From: Syntrophomonas sp. UBA4922 | GTDB taxonomy: Bacteria > Bacillota > Syntrophomonadia > Syntrophomonadales > Syntrophomonadaceae | Assembly: GCA_002398825.1 (NCBI GenBank) | Contig: DHBS01000018.1 | Span: 27,067 to 46,227, forward strand | Length of the DNA: 19,161 bases | Direction of reading: 5' to 3' | Shown here: piece after piece, positions 1-6,742 of the stretch | How the letters are laid out: each line of letters starts with the position of its first letter | Numbering within the stretch: position 1 is the first letter of the stretch | Made by a program: the position numbers and the translations under genes | The notes under the pieces: generated by a model | Databases searched by the model: none | Told to the model about the DNA's origin: nothing | The model's input: the letters and a program-made list of their open reading frames with translations, nothing else

Positions 1-2
1 GC

Positions 3-392
3 ATCGCCCAGCTCATCCGGGAGATTCAAAATGAATCGGATAAAGCGGTGGGAGCCATGCAGGAAGGCACCAAAGAAGTGGCCAAAGGCACCGAAGTGAT
101 CTCCCGGGCCGGGGATGCCTTCCACTACATCATCGCGGCTGTCAATCAGGTCAAATCCCAGATTGAAGAGGTATCCAGCGCCGGCCAGCAGATGGCGGCG
201 GGTGCAGATATAGCCATAAAATCAGTTGACAACACTGCCGAAGCAGCCCAGAACAACGCCCAGATCGTGCAGGGGATGTCTGAGCTGGCCGGCAAGCAGA
301 TGGAAGAGATCAACCAGTTCAACCAATCTGTCAACGCCTTGAACCGCATGGTAGCCGACCTGCAAAGTGCCATAGCCTATTTTAAGGCGTAA
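3..392 (+). CDS. Methyl-accepting chemotaxis protein, C-terminal fragment
   Basis: The reading frame is open from the left edge, so the start and the sensory and membrane parts lie outside the window. About 129 residues are visible. They have the heptad-like, Ala/Gln/Glu-rich pattern of the cytoplasmic signalling coiled coil of chemotaxis receptors, for example EEVSSAGQQMAAGADIAIKS and later NNAQIVQGMSELAGKQMEE. This half normally follows the hairpin tip that contacts CheA and CheW. The Gln/Glu pairs are plausible methylation sites, but this is inferred. The protein ends in LQSAIAYFKA, a common type of receptor tail with no CheR-tethering pentapeptide. The ligand cannot be inferred. No other chemotaxis gene is in the window. 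Confidence 0.85.
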   Translation: MAQLIREIQNESDKAVGAMQEGTKEVAKGTEVISRAGDAFHYIIAAVNQVKSQIEEVSSAGQQMAAGADIAIKSVDNTAEAAQNNAQIVQGMSELAGKQMEEINQFNQSVNALNRMVADLQSAIAYFKA

Positions 393-424
393 GAAACACC
401 CGGCTGCGTTTAATACCGACTATC

Positions 425-468
425 AGGAGGCTTTCCTTTACAGGATGGCCTCTTGTGATTAAGAGGCC
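425..468 (+). promoter_or_regulatory. Competing hairpins that can hide the ribosome binding site of the next gene
   Basis: GGCCTCTT (447-454) and AAGAGGCC (461-468) pair perfectly around a 6-nt loop, ending 5 nt before the ATG at 474. The only Shine-Dalgarno-like sequence for that ATG (AAGAGG) lies in the 3' arm. An upstream GGAGGC (426-431) can pair instead with GCCTCT (449-454), which would free the site. A five-codon frame (ATG at 445 to TAA) lies inside the structure. The run after the hairpin (TTTATAT) is weak for a terminator, so the hairpin may be either a leaky terminator of the receptor gene or a translational switch. Confidence 0.4.
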
Positions 469-473
469 TTTAT

Positions 474-1136
474 ATGAACTCTCGACTCATAATAGAACCT
501 GCCCGCTTTCAAGGCCAGCCGGGCTTCGAACTCCGCATCCGCGATTCGCGGATTACGGTGCAGGAATTCCTGGATGAGCTGAATCAGTCCTATCTGAAAA
601 TGGATTGGCCCCGTTTGTGGCCCCAAAACCGGGTCGGCTGTGAAGGATGTGACCTGTGCTGCCAGGAGCCTTTACCGGTGACCTCCGTCGATGTGATGCA
701 AATCCGCGAAGCACTGGGCATAGATCAACTCGAGGTCTTTCGCTACCTGTGGGTGGAACTGCAAGGACCTGCGGTTGACATCACGCTGCGCCGCCGCGGG
801 GCAAAATGCATCTTTCTCAATTCCCGGGGCAAATGCCGCATCTATGCCCGGCGCCCCTTTGCCTGCCAGACCTATCTGTGCTGCCAGACCAGCCCCAATT
901 TTGAGAACCTGCGCAGTCAGATCATCAATAGCGGCATGGACGAGCTGGTACGCTGCAGCCTGGCGGCCTATAATAAGGCGGGGAGGCCTTTTCCGGTAAA
1001 CCGCAGTCAAAACCCGAAACTAAACCCGCACCACTGGCCCAAGGGGTATTTTACCGGCAAAACCAGCTATCAACAGCTGAGGCTGGCCCGGGTACTGTCT
1101 TTCGATTTATGGCGCAAGATGCTACTATTAAAGTAA
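474..1136 (+). CDS. YkgJ-family cysteine-cluster protein (putative Zn/Fe-S binding)
   Basis: A 220-residue protein with the cysteine signature of the YkgJ/CxxCxxCC family. The first cluster is GCEGCDLCC (Cys56, 59, 62, 63). A second group follows at Cys112, Cys121, Cys131 and Cys136-137, including CRIYARRPFACQTY. These cysteines are expected to bind zinc or an iron-sulfur cluster. The biochemical role of the family is not settled, so no reaction is proposed. There is no signal peptide or membrane segment, so it is probably cytoplasmic. The ATG lies just after a hairpin that covers its ribosome binding site. The next gene starts 24 bp downstream, which suggests co-transcription. Confidence 0.8.
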   Translation: MNSRLIIEPARFQGQPGFELRIRDSRITVQEFLDELNQSYLKMDWPRLWPQNRVGCEGCDLCCQEPLPVTSVDVMQIREALGIDQLEVFRYLWVELQGPAVDITLRRRGAKCIFLNSRGKCRIYARRPFACQTYLCCQTSPNFENLRSQIINSGMDELVRCSLAAYNKAGRPFPVNRSQNPKLNPHHWPKGYFTGKTSYQQLRLARVLSFDLWRKMLLLK

Positions 1137-1160
1137 TTAAAAGGGTAGGGGGGACTAACC

Positions 1161-1343
1161 ATGGATACGATTTCAGCTCGTTGTCTGATGTGCAGCAAAA
1201 CCTACACTGTGGACGAATCCCACAAAGACTATAAAAAGCTGGTGGCTCAGGAAAAACCAGTAGCCACCTTTATCTGTGACCTGTGCAACTACCGGGTGCA
1301 GCATGAGTCCGAGGAAAAGCACAAACCCAAAAAACCCATGTAA
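1161..1343 (+). CDS. DUF2197 (YlaI-like) small zinc-ribbon protein
   Basis: A 60-residue protein with two CxxC pairs, CLMC near residues 9-12 and CDLC near residues 39-42, spaced as in a treble-clef or zinc-ribbon fold. Length, the two pairs and the basic tail ending KPKKPM fit the YlaI/DUF2197 family of Firmicutes, whose function is unknown. The start ATG follows a G-rich ribosome binding site (AGGGGGG) 8 nt upstream. It lies between the cysteine-cluster gene and the hydrolase gene, with only 12 bp to the latter, so the three probably share a transcript. A nucleic-acid or protein-binding role is possible but not shown. Confidence 0.75.
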   Translation: MDTISARCLMCSKTYTVDESHKDYKKLVAQEKPVATFICDLCNYRVQHESEEKHKPKKPM

Positions 1344-1355
1344 GAGAGATAAGCA

Positions 1356-2120
1356 ATGCAGAAAATCTTTATTCCCGTAGATAATGACCAGTCTATAGCC
1401 GCCCTGATCTTCGCCCCGGAGTCCGGACCCCGGGGCGCTGTGGCGGTCTGCCATGGTTTCCGGGGGGCCAAAGAGAACAGCGGAAAAATCTGCGCTTTTG
1501 CCGGAAAATTGACGGCCCGGGGATTGATGGTGATCGCTTTCGATTTCCGGGGCAGCGGGGAGAGCAGCGGGGAATTCAGTGCAATAACACTTTCGCAGCA
1601 AGTTGAAGATCTGAAGCAGGTTTGCGCTTACATCAACAGCCGCTACCAGCTCTCTTTCGTTCTGCTGGGAAGAAGTTTCGGGGGCGCTACGGTAATCGCT
1701 GCCGCTCCACATGTGCCCGAAGCCTCCGGTTATGTGCTATGGTCGGCCCCATTCGATTTACCGCGTTCCTTCGCCAGATTGCTGGGTGATGATTACCAAC
1801 GCCTTTTGAACGGAGCCAGTGTGATATGCAGCGACCTGGAGAGCTGTTTTGAGTTAAGGCCGGACCTGGTCTTGGATTTTAAGCGCCACGACATGGCAGG
1901 AAGCCTGATGGCGATGCGGGACAAGCCGGTTCTGGTCGTGCATGGCCGGGAAGATGAGGCGGTTGGGATCGAAAACGCCCAGGAGATAGCGACCTATCTG
2001 CCCGAGGCGGTACTGCACCTGGTGGCGGGTGCTGATCATCGTTTCACCGGGATGGTGGAACAGCGTGAAGCCATCACCCTGGATTGGATTGATGAGCACT
2101 TCGGGGAGAACCGCCTTTAA
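1356..2120 (+). CDS. Alpha/beta hydrolase (serine aminopeptidase S33 / Hydrolase_4 type)
   Basis: A 254-residue cytoplasmic alpha/beta hydrolase, probably an esterase or acyl-peptide type hydrolase. The oxyanion-hole region is CHGFRGAKENSG (residues 32-43). The nucleophile elbow is GRSFGG with Ser107. The likely acid is Asp200 in VVHGREDEAVG, and the likely catalytic His is His228 in GADHRF. All three are present and in family order, so the enzyme should be active. The FDFRGSGESSGEF segment is typical of this group. Length is normal. The next gene starts 32 bp downstream. The substrate cannot be deduced. Confidence 0.88.
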   Translation: MQKIFIPVDNDQSIAALIFAPESGPRGAVAVCHGFRGAKENSGKICAFAGKLTARGLMVIAFDFRGSGESSGEFSAITLSQQVEDLKQVCAYINSRYQLSFVLLGRSFGGATVIAAAPHVPEASGYVLWSAPFDLPRSFARLLGDDYQRLLNGASVICSDLESCFELRPDLVLDFKRHDMAGSLMAMRDKPVLVVHGREDEAVGIENAQEIATYLPEAVLHLVAGADHRFTGMVEQREAITLDWIDEHFGENRL

Positions 2121-2152
2121 ATCCCTATCAGCAAAAAAGGGAGTGATACAGG

Positions 2153-2497
2153 ATGAGCTGGCAGGAGGGCTTGTGGAGATTTGTCTGCGGGGGCCTTCTG
2201 GTTCTTGCGGTGAGCTGGATAAGCAAGGGAAAAAACCCTTATTTCGCCGGACTGGCGGTATTATTTCCCGTGGTAACGGTGGTGGGATACTATTTCCTGT
2301 CACAGTCCATTTCTCCGGCCGCCATGCAGCGCACCGTGGTTTTAAGCCTTATGGCTCTGCCTGCGGTAGCTGCTTTCTTAATCACCTGTTATTATCTCGT
2401 CGGCCGAATGGGCATCGGCTGGACCCTTTTGTCCGGAATGGCCGCCTGGTTGATCGCCGCCGCCCTTATCCTGCAAGTATATCAGCGCTTTCCATGA
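2153..2497 (+). CDS. Four-helix small membrane protein (GlpM / DUF3147-like)
   Basis: A 114-residue hydrophobic protein with four predicted transmembrane helices at roughly residues 5-22, 30-50, 58-80 and 88-110. The loop motif SKGKNPYFAGLAVLFPVVT resembles the GlpM/DUF3147 family. Members are inner-membrane proteins of unclear function; the GlpM link to alginate or glycerol metabolism comes from Pseudomonas and should not be carried over here. It follows the hydrolase gene by 32 bp, with a ribosome binding site (AAAAGGGAGTG) before ATG. A non-coding stretch of about 140 bp lies between its stop and 2639, in which I see nothing. Confidence 0.65.
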   Translation: MSWQEGLWRFVCGGLLVLAVSWISKGKNPYFAGLAVLFPVVTVVGYYFLSQSISPAAMQRTVVLSLMALPAVAAFLITCYYLVGRMGIGWTLLSGMAAWLIAAALILQVYQRFP

Positions 2498-2638
2498 ACC
2501 GTCTGGCGCGCAGTAAACATAGGTTTGCCCTAGTCATTCATGACTCGATAGCGGTTTTTTGTGCCCAAAAAGCGGTTATTCGTTCCAAACCCCTTCACCA
2601 AAACGGCCTTGCTGGGTATAATCATATAAAGTTGCTAC

Positions 2639-2907
2639 TTACAAGTTACTACCGCTTTCGACAGAGAATCTTTCTCTGTCATTTCTTTTTCCAATAAAAG
2701 GCACCGGGTGGGGCCGTCTAAGCTTCTGCAATTCCGTTTCCAGCCCTTTTACCTGCGGCGTTCTAATATTAATGTAGGGCAAGTTCACCCATGTCATAGG
2801 ATGGATAGCGTAAATCCAGGACGCCGAAACCACCTGCTTGATTGCGATATATCTCCACTACCTGCTCAACCGATACAAAATGGAATCTGGCCCGTGGTTC
2901 ACCCCAT
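2639..2907 (-). pseudogene. Small gene of unknown function with apparent frameshifts
   Basis: Directly behind the metallo-hydrolase stop, the minus strand has a strong ribosome binding site (GGGAGGA) 5 nt before an ATG at 2907, but that frame stops at once (ATG GGG TGA). One base further on, a frame reads well for about 45 residues, including VLDLRYPSYDMGELAL. It then stops, while the neighbouring frame continues as INIRTPQVKGLETELQKL and ends at TAA (2639). Removing one base from the GGGG run and one at about 2774 would give a single protein of about 88 residues. I do not recognise the family. Either the gene is decaying, or the sequence has two single-base errors. It could also be chance. 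Confidence 0.4.
2660..2691 (+). terminator. Possible rho-independent terminator
   Basis: GACAGAGAA and TTCTCTGTC pair perfectly (9 bp) around a TCT loop at 2660-2680, followed by the T-rich ATTTCTTTTT. It lies 160 bp after the plus-strand operon that ends at 2497 and could end it. The stem is not GC-rich. On the minus strand the same bases could be coding (see the frameshifted gene), so the hairpin may be incidental. Confidence 0.35.
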
Positions 2908-2923
2908 ACTATTCCTCCCGGGG

Positions 2924-3838
2924 CTATACCCGCTGATAAATATCCGGGGCCACTTCCGCCACCAGTCCATGCCGCATGGAGAAGTCCAGGTGGTGGCGCA
3001 GGGTAGTGCGCTCCCAGTCGACCTCGTATTCCGCACGGGGTTCGGGATAGACCAGGCAATAGGGAAGCAGTGCTTCCAGAGAGTGCGGAACCCTGAGTAT
3101 CTCCACCAAGCGCTCCTGGCGTTTCAGAACCACTCCGATAAAGGCATCCAGATGCCGTTTGAGGTTCTCGTCCTGGATGCGGCGATGTGAAGGCACGATA
3201 ATTCTGGGGCCGATCTCTTTTATTCTCTGCACGGAATAAATCAGATCATCGATGTCTGCGGTATTGCTCCCCAGCCAGGGGCCGGTATTTACCAGATCGA
3301 TGTCGCCGCTCATCAACAGCCCTTCTTTTTCAACGTAAAAACCGTGATGGCCTACAGTATGGCCGGGAAGATGCAGGGCGGTCACCTTTAAAGACCCAGA
3401 TTCCCAGCTGTCTAAATCTGTAAAAGTGCCTGACAGCGGCTGGTGTCTGAATTCGTCCATAATGGGAACATCCCCAAAAGCCGGAGTGCTGTTGGAAAAA
3501 CCCACGATCTTGGCCAGCCGCAAGACATCGCTCCAAAGGCGGAAGCGGTTATGCTCCATAAAGGCCTGGTAATCATGGTAGAAAGGTTCTTCCTGCGAGC
3601 CTATCATGATATCTGCCCGGGGAAATAATATGGTGCTGTGCGTATGGTCGATATGGCTGTGGGTGATCAAGACGCGGCTCACTTCCCGGGGCTTTATATC
3701 GGCCAGCGCTATACTGCCGGCACCGGTGTCTACCAATATCGGAGCATCCCCATTGATGTAAAGACAATTGCCGTAAGGATAGCGGGGCTTGACCGGAGGG
3801 GACACCATCCAGATGTCTTTGGTAATCTTCTGCAACAT
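2924..3838 (-). CDS. MBL-fold metallo-hydrolase
   Basis: A 304-residue metallo-beta-lactamase-fold protein with a binuclear metal site. The core motif is HSHIDH (His60, His62, Asp64, His65). Further ligands are His160 in LPGHTVGHHGF, Asp179 in MSGDI and His218 in VPSHRR. The N-terminal strand pair with ILVDTGAGS is typical. All metal ligands are present. The spacing suits glyoxalase-II or lactonase-like hydrolases; the real substrate is unknown. There is no signal peptide. The ATG at 3838 is preceded by GGCGGTGA. A broken small gene lies 16 bp behind its stop, probably once in the same operon. Confidence 0.88.
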   Translation of the reverse strand: MLQKITKDIWMVSPPVKPRYPYGNCLYINGDAPILVDTGAGSIALADIKPREVSRVLITHSHIDHTHSTILFPRADIMIGSQEEPFYHDYQAFMEHNRFRLWSDVLRLAKIVGFSNSTPAFGDVPIMDEFRHQPLSGTFTDLDSWESGSLKVTALHLPGHTVGHHGFYVEKEGLLMSGDIDLVNTGPWLGSNTADIDDLIYSVQRIKEIGPRIIVPSHRRIQDENLKRHLDAFIGVVLKRQERLVEILRVPHSLEALLPYCLVYPEPRAEYEVDWERTTLRHHLDFSMRHGLVAEVAPDIYQRV

Positions 3839-3956
3839 GATTGATCACCGCCAGTAAAAACTGACTATTATTCTACCACAAGTGGGCCCGAAGCGGTTGC
3901 AGGGAAGGAATGACGACCCGGCCAGACCTATATTTCCGGCCTTGTGAAAATAGGAC

Positions 3957-3992
3957 CAAAAGAAAAGAGGCCATCCTCAAGAGGACAGCCTC
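3957..3992 (-). terminator. Rho-independent terminator of the rubrerythrin gene
   Basis: Read on the minus strand, GAGGC and GCCTC (3967-3992) enclose an inner TCCT/AGGA stem separated by a symmetric 2-nt internal loop. The sequence then continues TTTTCTTTT. It begins 12 bp after the rubrerythrin stop codon. Confidence 0.75.
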
Positions 3993-4004
3993 CACAGTAC
4001 GCTT

Positions 4005-4544
4005 TTAATAATTTTCACACCACTGTTCGTAATGAGCCTGGGGATGATCGCAGGCCGGGCACACCTGGGGCGCCTCGGGGCCTTCATAAACATAACCGCA
4101 GTTGCGGCATTTCCACTTGATGGCAGAGGGCCGCTTAAACACCGTGCTCTGCTTTACGTTCTGATACAGCTTCAAATAGCGCCTCTCGTGGTACACTTCC
4201 ACAGAAGCGATGGCTTTGAATATATCAGCTATCTCATCAAATCCCTCTTCACGGGCGATGCGCTCGAATTCGGGATACATCTGACTGTGTTCATAGTGCT
4301 CTCCTTCGGCCGCATCCACCAGGTTTTCCGGTGTCTTGGGGATAGAGCCGCCCATCAGTATCTTGAAGAACCGTTTGGCATGCTCCTTTTCATTGAGCGC
4401 GGATTCGGTGAAGTACTCGGCAATCTGTTCATAACCGTCTTTCTTAGCCTGACTGGCATAATAGTCGTATTTGTTGCGTGCCTGAGATTCGCCGGCAAAA
4501 GCAGTCCACAGGTTCTGTTCGGTTTTTGAACCTTTCAATTCCAT
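4005..4544 (-). CDS. rbr: Rubrerythrin
   Basis: A 179-residue rubrerythrin, a non-haem di-iron peroxidase that protects anaerobes by reducing hydrogen peroxide in the cytoplasm. The N-terminal ferritin-like four-helix domain carries the diiron motifs ESQARNKYDYY, EKEHAKRF, EGEHYEH and EVYHERRY. The C-terminal rubredoxin-like domain has CRNCGYVYEG and CPACDHP, binding one iron. All ligands appear intact. The start is set at ATG 4544 because of the strong site GGGAGGG upstream; the frame stays open upstream to 4673, but that extension is hydrophobic and unlike the family. It is a single-gene unit, with a terminator behind it and a dyad (4604-4626) in its promoter region. Confidence 0.95.
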   Translation of the reverse strand: MELKGSKTEQNLWTAFAGESQARNKYDYYASQAKKDGYEQIAEYFTESALNEKEHAKRFFKILMGGSIPKTPENLVDAAEGEHYEHSQMYPEFERIAREEGFDEIADIFKAIASVEVYHERRYLKLYQNVKQSTVFKRPSAIKWKCRNCGYVYEGPEAPQVCPACDHPQAHYEQWCENY

Positions 4545-4581
4545 AAACAAGCCCTCCCTCACATTTATTTGCATCATTGAG

Positions 4582-4626
4582 ACTATACATAGAATAACAG
4601 ATTTTACGGTCTGATATAAACCGTAA
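4582..4626 (-). promoter_or_regulatory. Inverted repeat and possible promoter upstream of rubrerythrin
   Basis: TTACGGT (4604-4610) and ACCGTAA (4620-4626) form a perfect 7-bp dyad with a 9-bp spacer. On the minus strand it lies where the -35 element would be for a -10-like TATAGT (4587-4582). No good -35 hexamer is visible. This suggests a dimeric regulator binding here. It does not match the PerR or Rex consensus as I know them. Confidence 0.45.
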
Positions 4627-4734
4627 TTATTCCAATTCCGCGCTAAATGGAACATAAGTAGGAATAAAGCCATCGAACAGCGAAAGACTTACCTAAATAT
4701 TGGCCTTCCACAGCCTGATCCCGCTTAAACGGCC

Positions 4735-6171
4735 TTGAAAGGAATGATTCATCTGCAAAAAAGAACCTGTGTGGTCAGAAGTATCGAAGAAACCCGAGTG
4801 TGCAGCCTGGAGTACCCCTTGTCAGCCGTGGGGGCCGAAAGCATCCAGGATTTTATAGTGATAAGCCCGGACTTGTGTCATGTCGCCTATATCGCCCAGC
4901 TGCAGCGTTCGCAAATGGTGGTTTTGGACGGAAACCCTCAGCTGGAATTTGACGAGATTATCAAGGGCAGCCTGGTATTCAGTCCGGACAGCAAGCGCCT
5001 GGCTTACGTGGGCAGCAAAAACGGGCAGCAGATGGCGGTCATCGACGGCAAAGCCAAAAAAGGCTATGAGGGCATATTATCCGACAGCCTGGTATTTACC
5101 CCCGACAGCAGGCGGCTGGCTTATTCCGCTCAGAACGAGGGCCAACAGATGGTTATAATAGATGGCCGCAGCCGCAGAAAATATCAGGGCATTCTCGCTG
5201 CCAGCCTGCAGTTTTCACCGGATGGAAAGCACCACGCCTATGCAGCCTGCAAAAATGGTTCGTGGCTGGTAGTTGAGGATGGCAAGGAACACCAGGCTTA
5301 TCAAGGCATTTCTGTGGGAACCCTGAGCTTCAGTCCTGACAGCAGCCGGCTGGCTTATGCGGCCAAAAAGGACTACCGCTGGATAGTGGTTTGCGATGGC
5401 CGGGAAGGAGAACCCTATAGCGCCGTGGGAGGAGGCTCCCTGATCTTCAGTTCCGACAGCCGGCATCTGGCCTACGCGGTCTTGATCGGCAACCAGCCCG
5501 CAACGGTTGAAGGCAAATATACCACTTCTAAAAACAGTAAACAATTGGTCGTTGCCGATGGCATTGAAGGAAAGCAGTATGACGCCGTGGGAGGGGATAG
5601 CCTGATCTACAGCGCTGATGGCAGTATACTGGCATATGCGGCCATGCAGGCACAGAAAGTCCTGGTGGTAAGCAACGGCGAAGAAGGGCCGCGTTTTGAC
5701 GGCATTGGCAAGGCCACCCTGGTATTCAGCCCGGAGGGGCGTCATATGGCTTATATAGTGCGTGAAAAGCAGCGCTGGTGTGCAGTTGTAGACGGGATAC
5801 AGGGCAAGTTTTATGATACCTTCCTGGAAGGAGGGGTGGTATTCAGCCCGGATGGACAGCACTGGGCCTATGCGGTGCAGAATGAAGGCAAGGCATTCGT
5901 GGTCAGGGATGGTGAGGAAGGCAATTATTACGATGCCGTGGTCGGCGACAGCCTGGCCTTTAGCCCCGATTCCCAGCACCTGGTGTACACAGCCCAAAAC
6001 GGAGATCAACAGTTCGTGGTTTTCGACGCAGATGAAGGCCAGGACTATAACCTCCTGTATACCACACAGGAGCGGGGGATTGTATTTCTATCCAACGACC
6101 GCATCCAGTATCTGACCTTGATGCCCAGCGGGGAGTTCCGCCTGGTTCAGGAAGAGGTGCTGGTTTATTAA
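4735..6171 (+). CDS. Cytoplasmic beta-propeller repeat protein (WD40-like/PD40 type)
   Basis: A 478-residue protein (TTG start; 475 from the ATG at 4744) made almost wholly of about eleven 39-residue repeats. Each reads roughly SLxFSPDSxxLAYaaqxxxxqxVVxDGxEGxxYdxi. The FSPDS-LAY signature matches TolB/WD40-like propeller blades. Repeat 6 carries an insertion (around residues 250-270), and the last is degenerate. There is no signal peptide or membrane segment, unlike TolB, so it is probably cytoplasmic. No catalytic motif is visible; a binding or scaffold role is inferred. The start is uncertain, because no well-spaced ribosome binding site is present and an in-frame stop lies at 4726. A MORN-repeat gene follows 73 bp later. 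Confidence 0.75.
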   Translation: MKGMIHLQKRTCVVRSIEETRVCSLEYPLSAVGAESIQDFIVISPDLCHVAYIAQLQRSQMVVLDGNPQLEFDEIIKGSLVFSPDSKRLAYVGSKNGQQMAVIDGKAKKGYEGILSDSLVFTPDSRRLAYSAQNEGQQMVIIDGRSRRKYQGILAASLQFSPDGKHHAYAACKNGSWLVVEDGKEHQAYQGISVGTLSFSPDSSRLAYAAKKDYRWIVVCDGREGEPYSAVGGGSLIFSSDSRHLAYAVLIGNQPATVEGKYTTSKNSKQLVVADGIEGKQYDAVGGDSLIYSADGSILAYAAMQAQKVLVVSNGEEGPRFDGIGKATLVFSPEGRHMAYIVREKQRWCAVVDGIQGKFYDTFLEGGVVFSPDGQHWAYAVQNEGKAFVVRDGEEGNYYDAVVGDSLAFSPDSQHLVYTAQNGDQQFVVFDADEGQDYNLLYTTQERGIVFLSNDRIQYLTLMPSGEFRLVQEEVLVY

Positions 6172-6244
6172 AATACCGAAATATTCGTAGTGATAATAAC
6201 CCGCCATGGGATATAATATTATTTAAGGAGAGGAGGGATAATCG

Positions 6245-6568
6245 ATGGTCGAAAATACACGGATCGTTTTAAAACCGGAAATGAGTGCCAATTATGAAGG
6301 CGAGATCAAGGATGGCAAGCCAAGCGGTCAAGGGACTGCTTATTATCGCAACGGCGGCAAGTATGTAGGTGAGTGGAAAGACGGCCTGCGCCACGGCTAT
6401 GGCAAAGAGTATTATCCCGATGGAAATCTGCGCTATGACGGAGAATGGGTCAATGGGGTGCGACATGGCATGGGCAAGGCTTATACCGATGATGGCTACA
6501 TGATCTACCAGGGAGAATGGAAATACGGCAAACCCATTAACTATAAGTACAGCTGGATGATGCCTTAG
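6245..6568 (+). CDS. MORN-repeat protein
   Basis: A 107-residue protein with three full MORN repeats and a partial fourth: YEGEIKDGKPSGQG, YVGEWKDGLRHGYG, YDGEWVNGVRHGMG and YQGEWKYGKP. MORN repeats form a stack of beta hairpins that often mediates protein or membrane contacts. There is no enzymatic domain. A strong purine-rich site (AAGGAGAGGAGGG) precedes the ATG, and a TATAAT (6212-6217) lies just upstream without a clear -35, so the gene may have its own promoter. It sits between the beta-propeller gene and the ATP-grasp pair. A joint role with these neighbours is possible but unproven. Confidence 0.85.
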   Translation: MVENTRIVLKPEMSANYEGEIKDGKPSGQGTAYYRNGGKYVGEWKDGLRHGYGKEYYPDGNLRYDGEWVNGVRHGMGKAYTDDGYMIYQGEWKYGKPINYKYSWMMP

Positions 6569-6742
6569 CATTAAGAAGGGTACTTGACCGGGGCGGGTCG
6601 TAGCACTTTGCGGTGTTAATGACTCCGCTCCTTTTGTTTGGGGCAAACGGCGGCCGGGGTCTCTTGATGCGGGCGGCTATGTCGAGGATTACTCCTTTCG
6701 GGTTTTTTGGCAGGATGTTGAATAACCGCTTTTAAGCAGCAG

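Noticed and set aside
2029..2697. Long plus-strand frame overlapping the hydrolase and the small membrane protein
   Set aside because: It is the shifted shadow of two better genes and has no family features.
4545..4673. N-terminal extension of rubrerythrin up to 4673
   Set aside because: No ribosome site, sequence unlike the family, and a strong site directly before ATG 4544.
4735..6171. Tandem DNA repeats or a CRISPR-like array
   Set aside because: The period is protein-level (about 117 bp per 39 residues) with diverged DNA; it encodes propeller blades.
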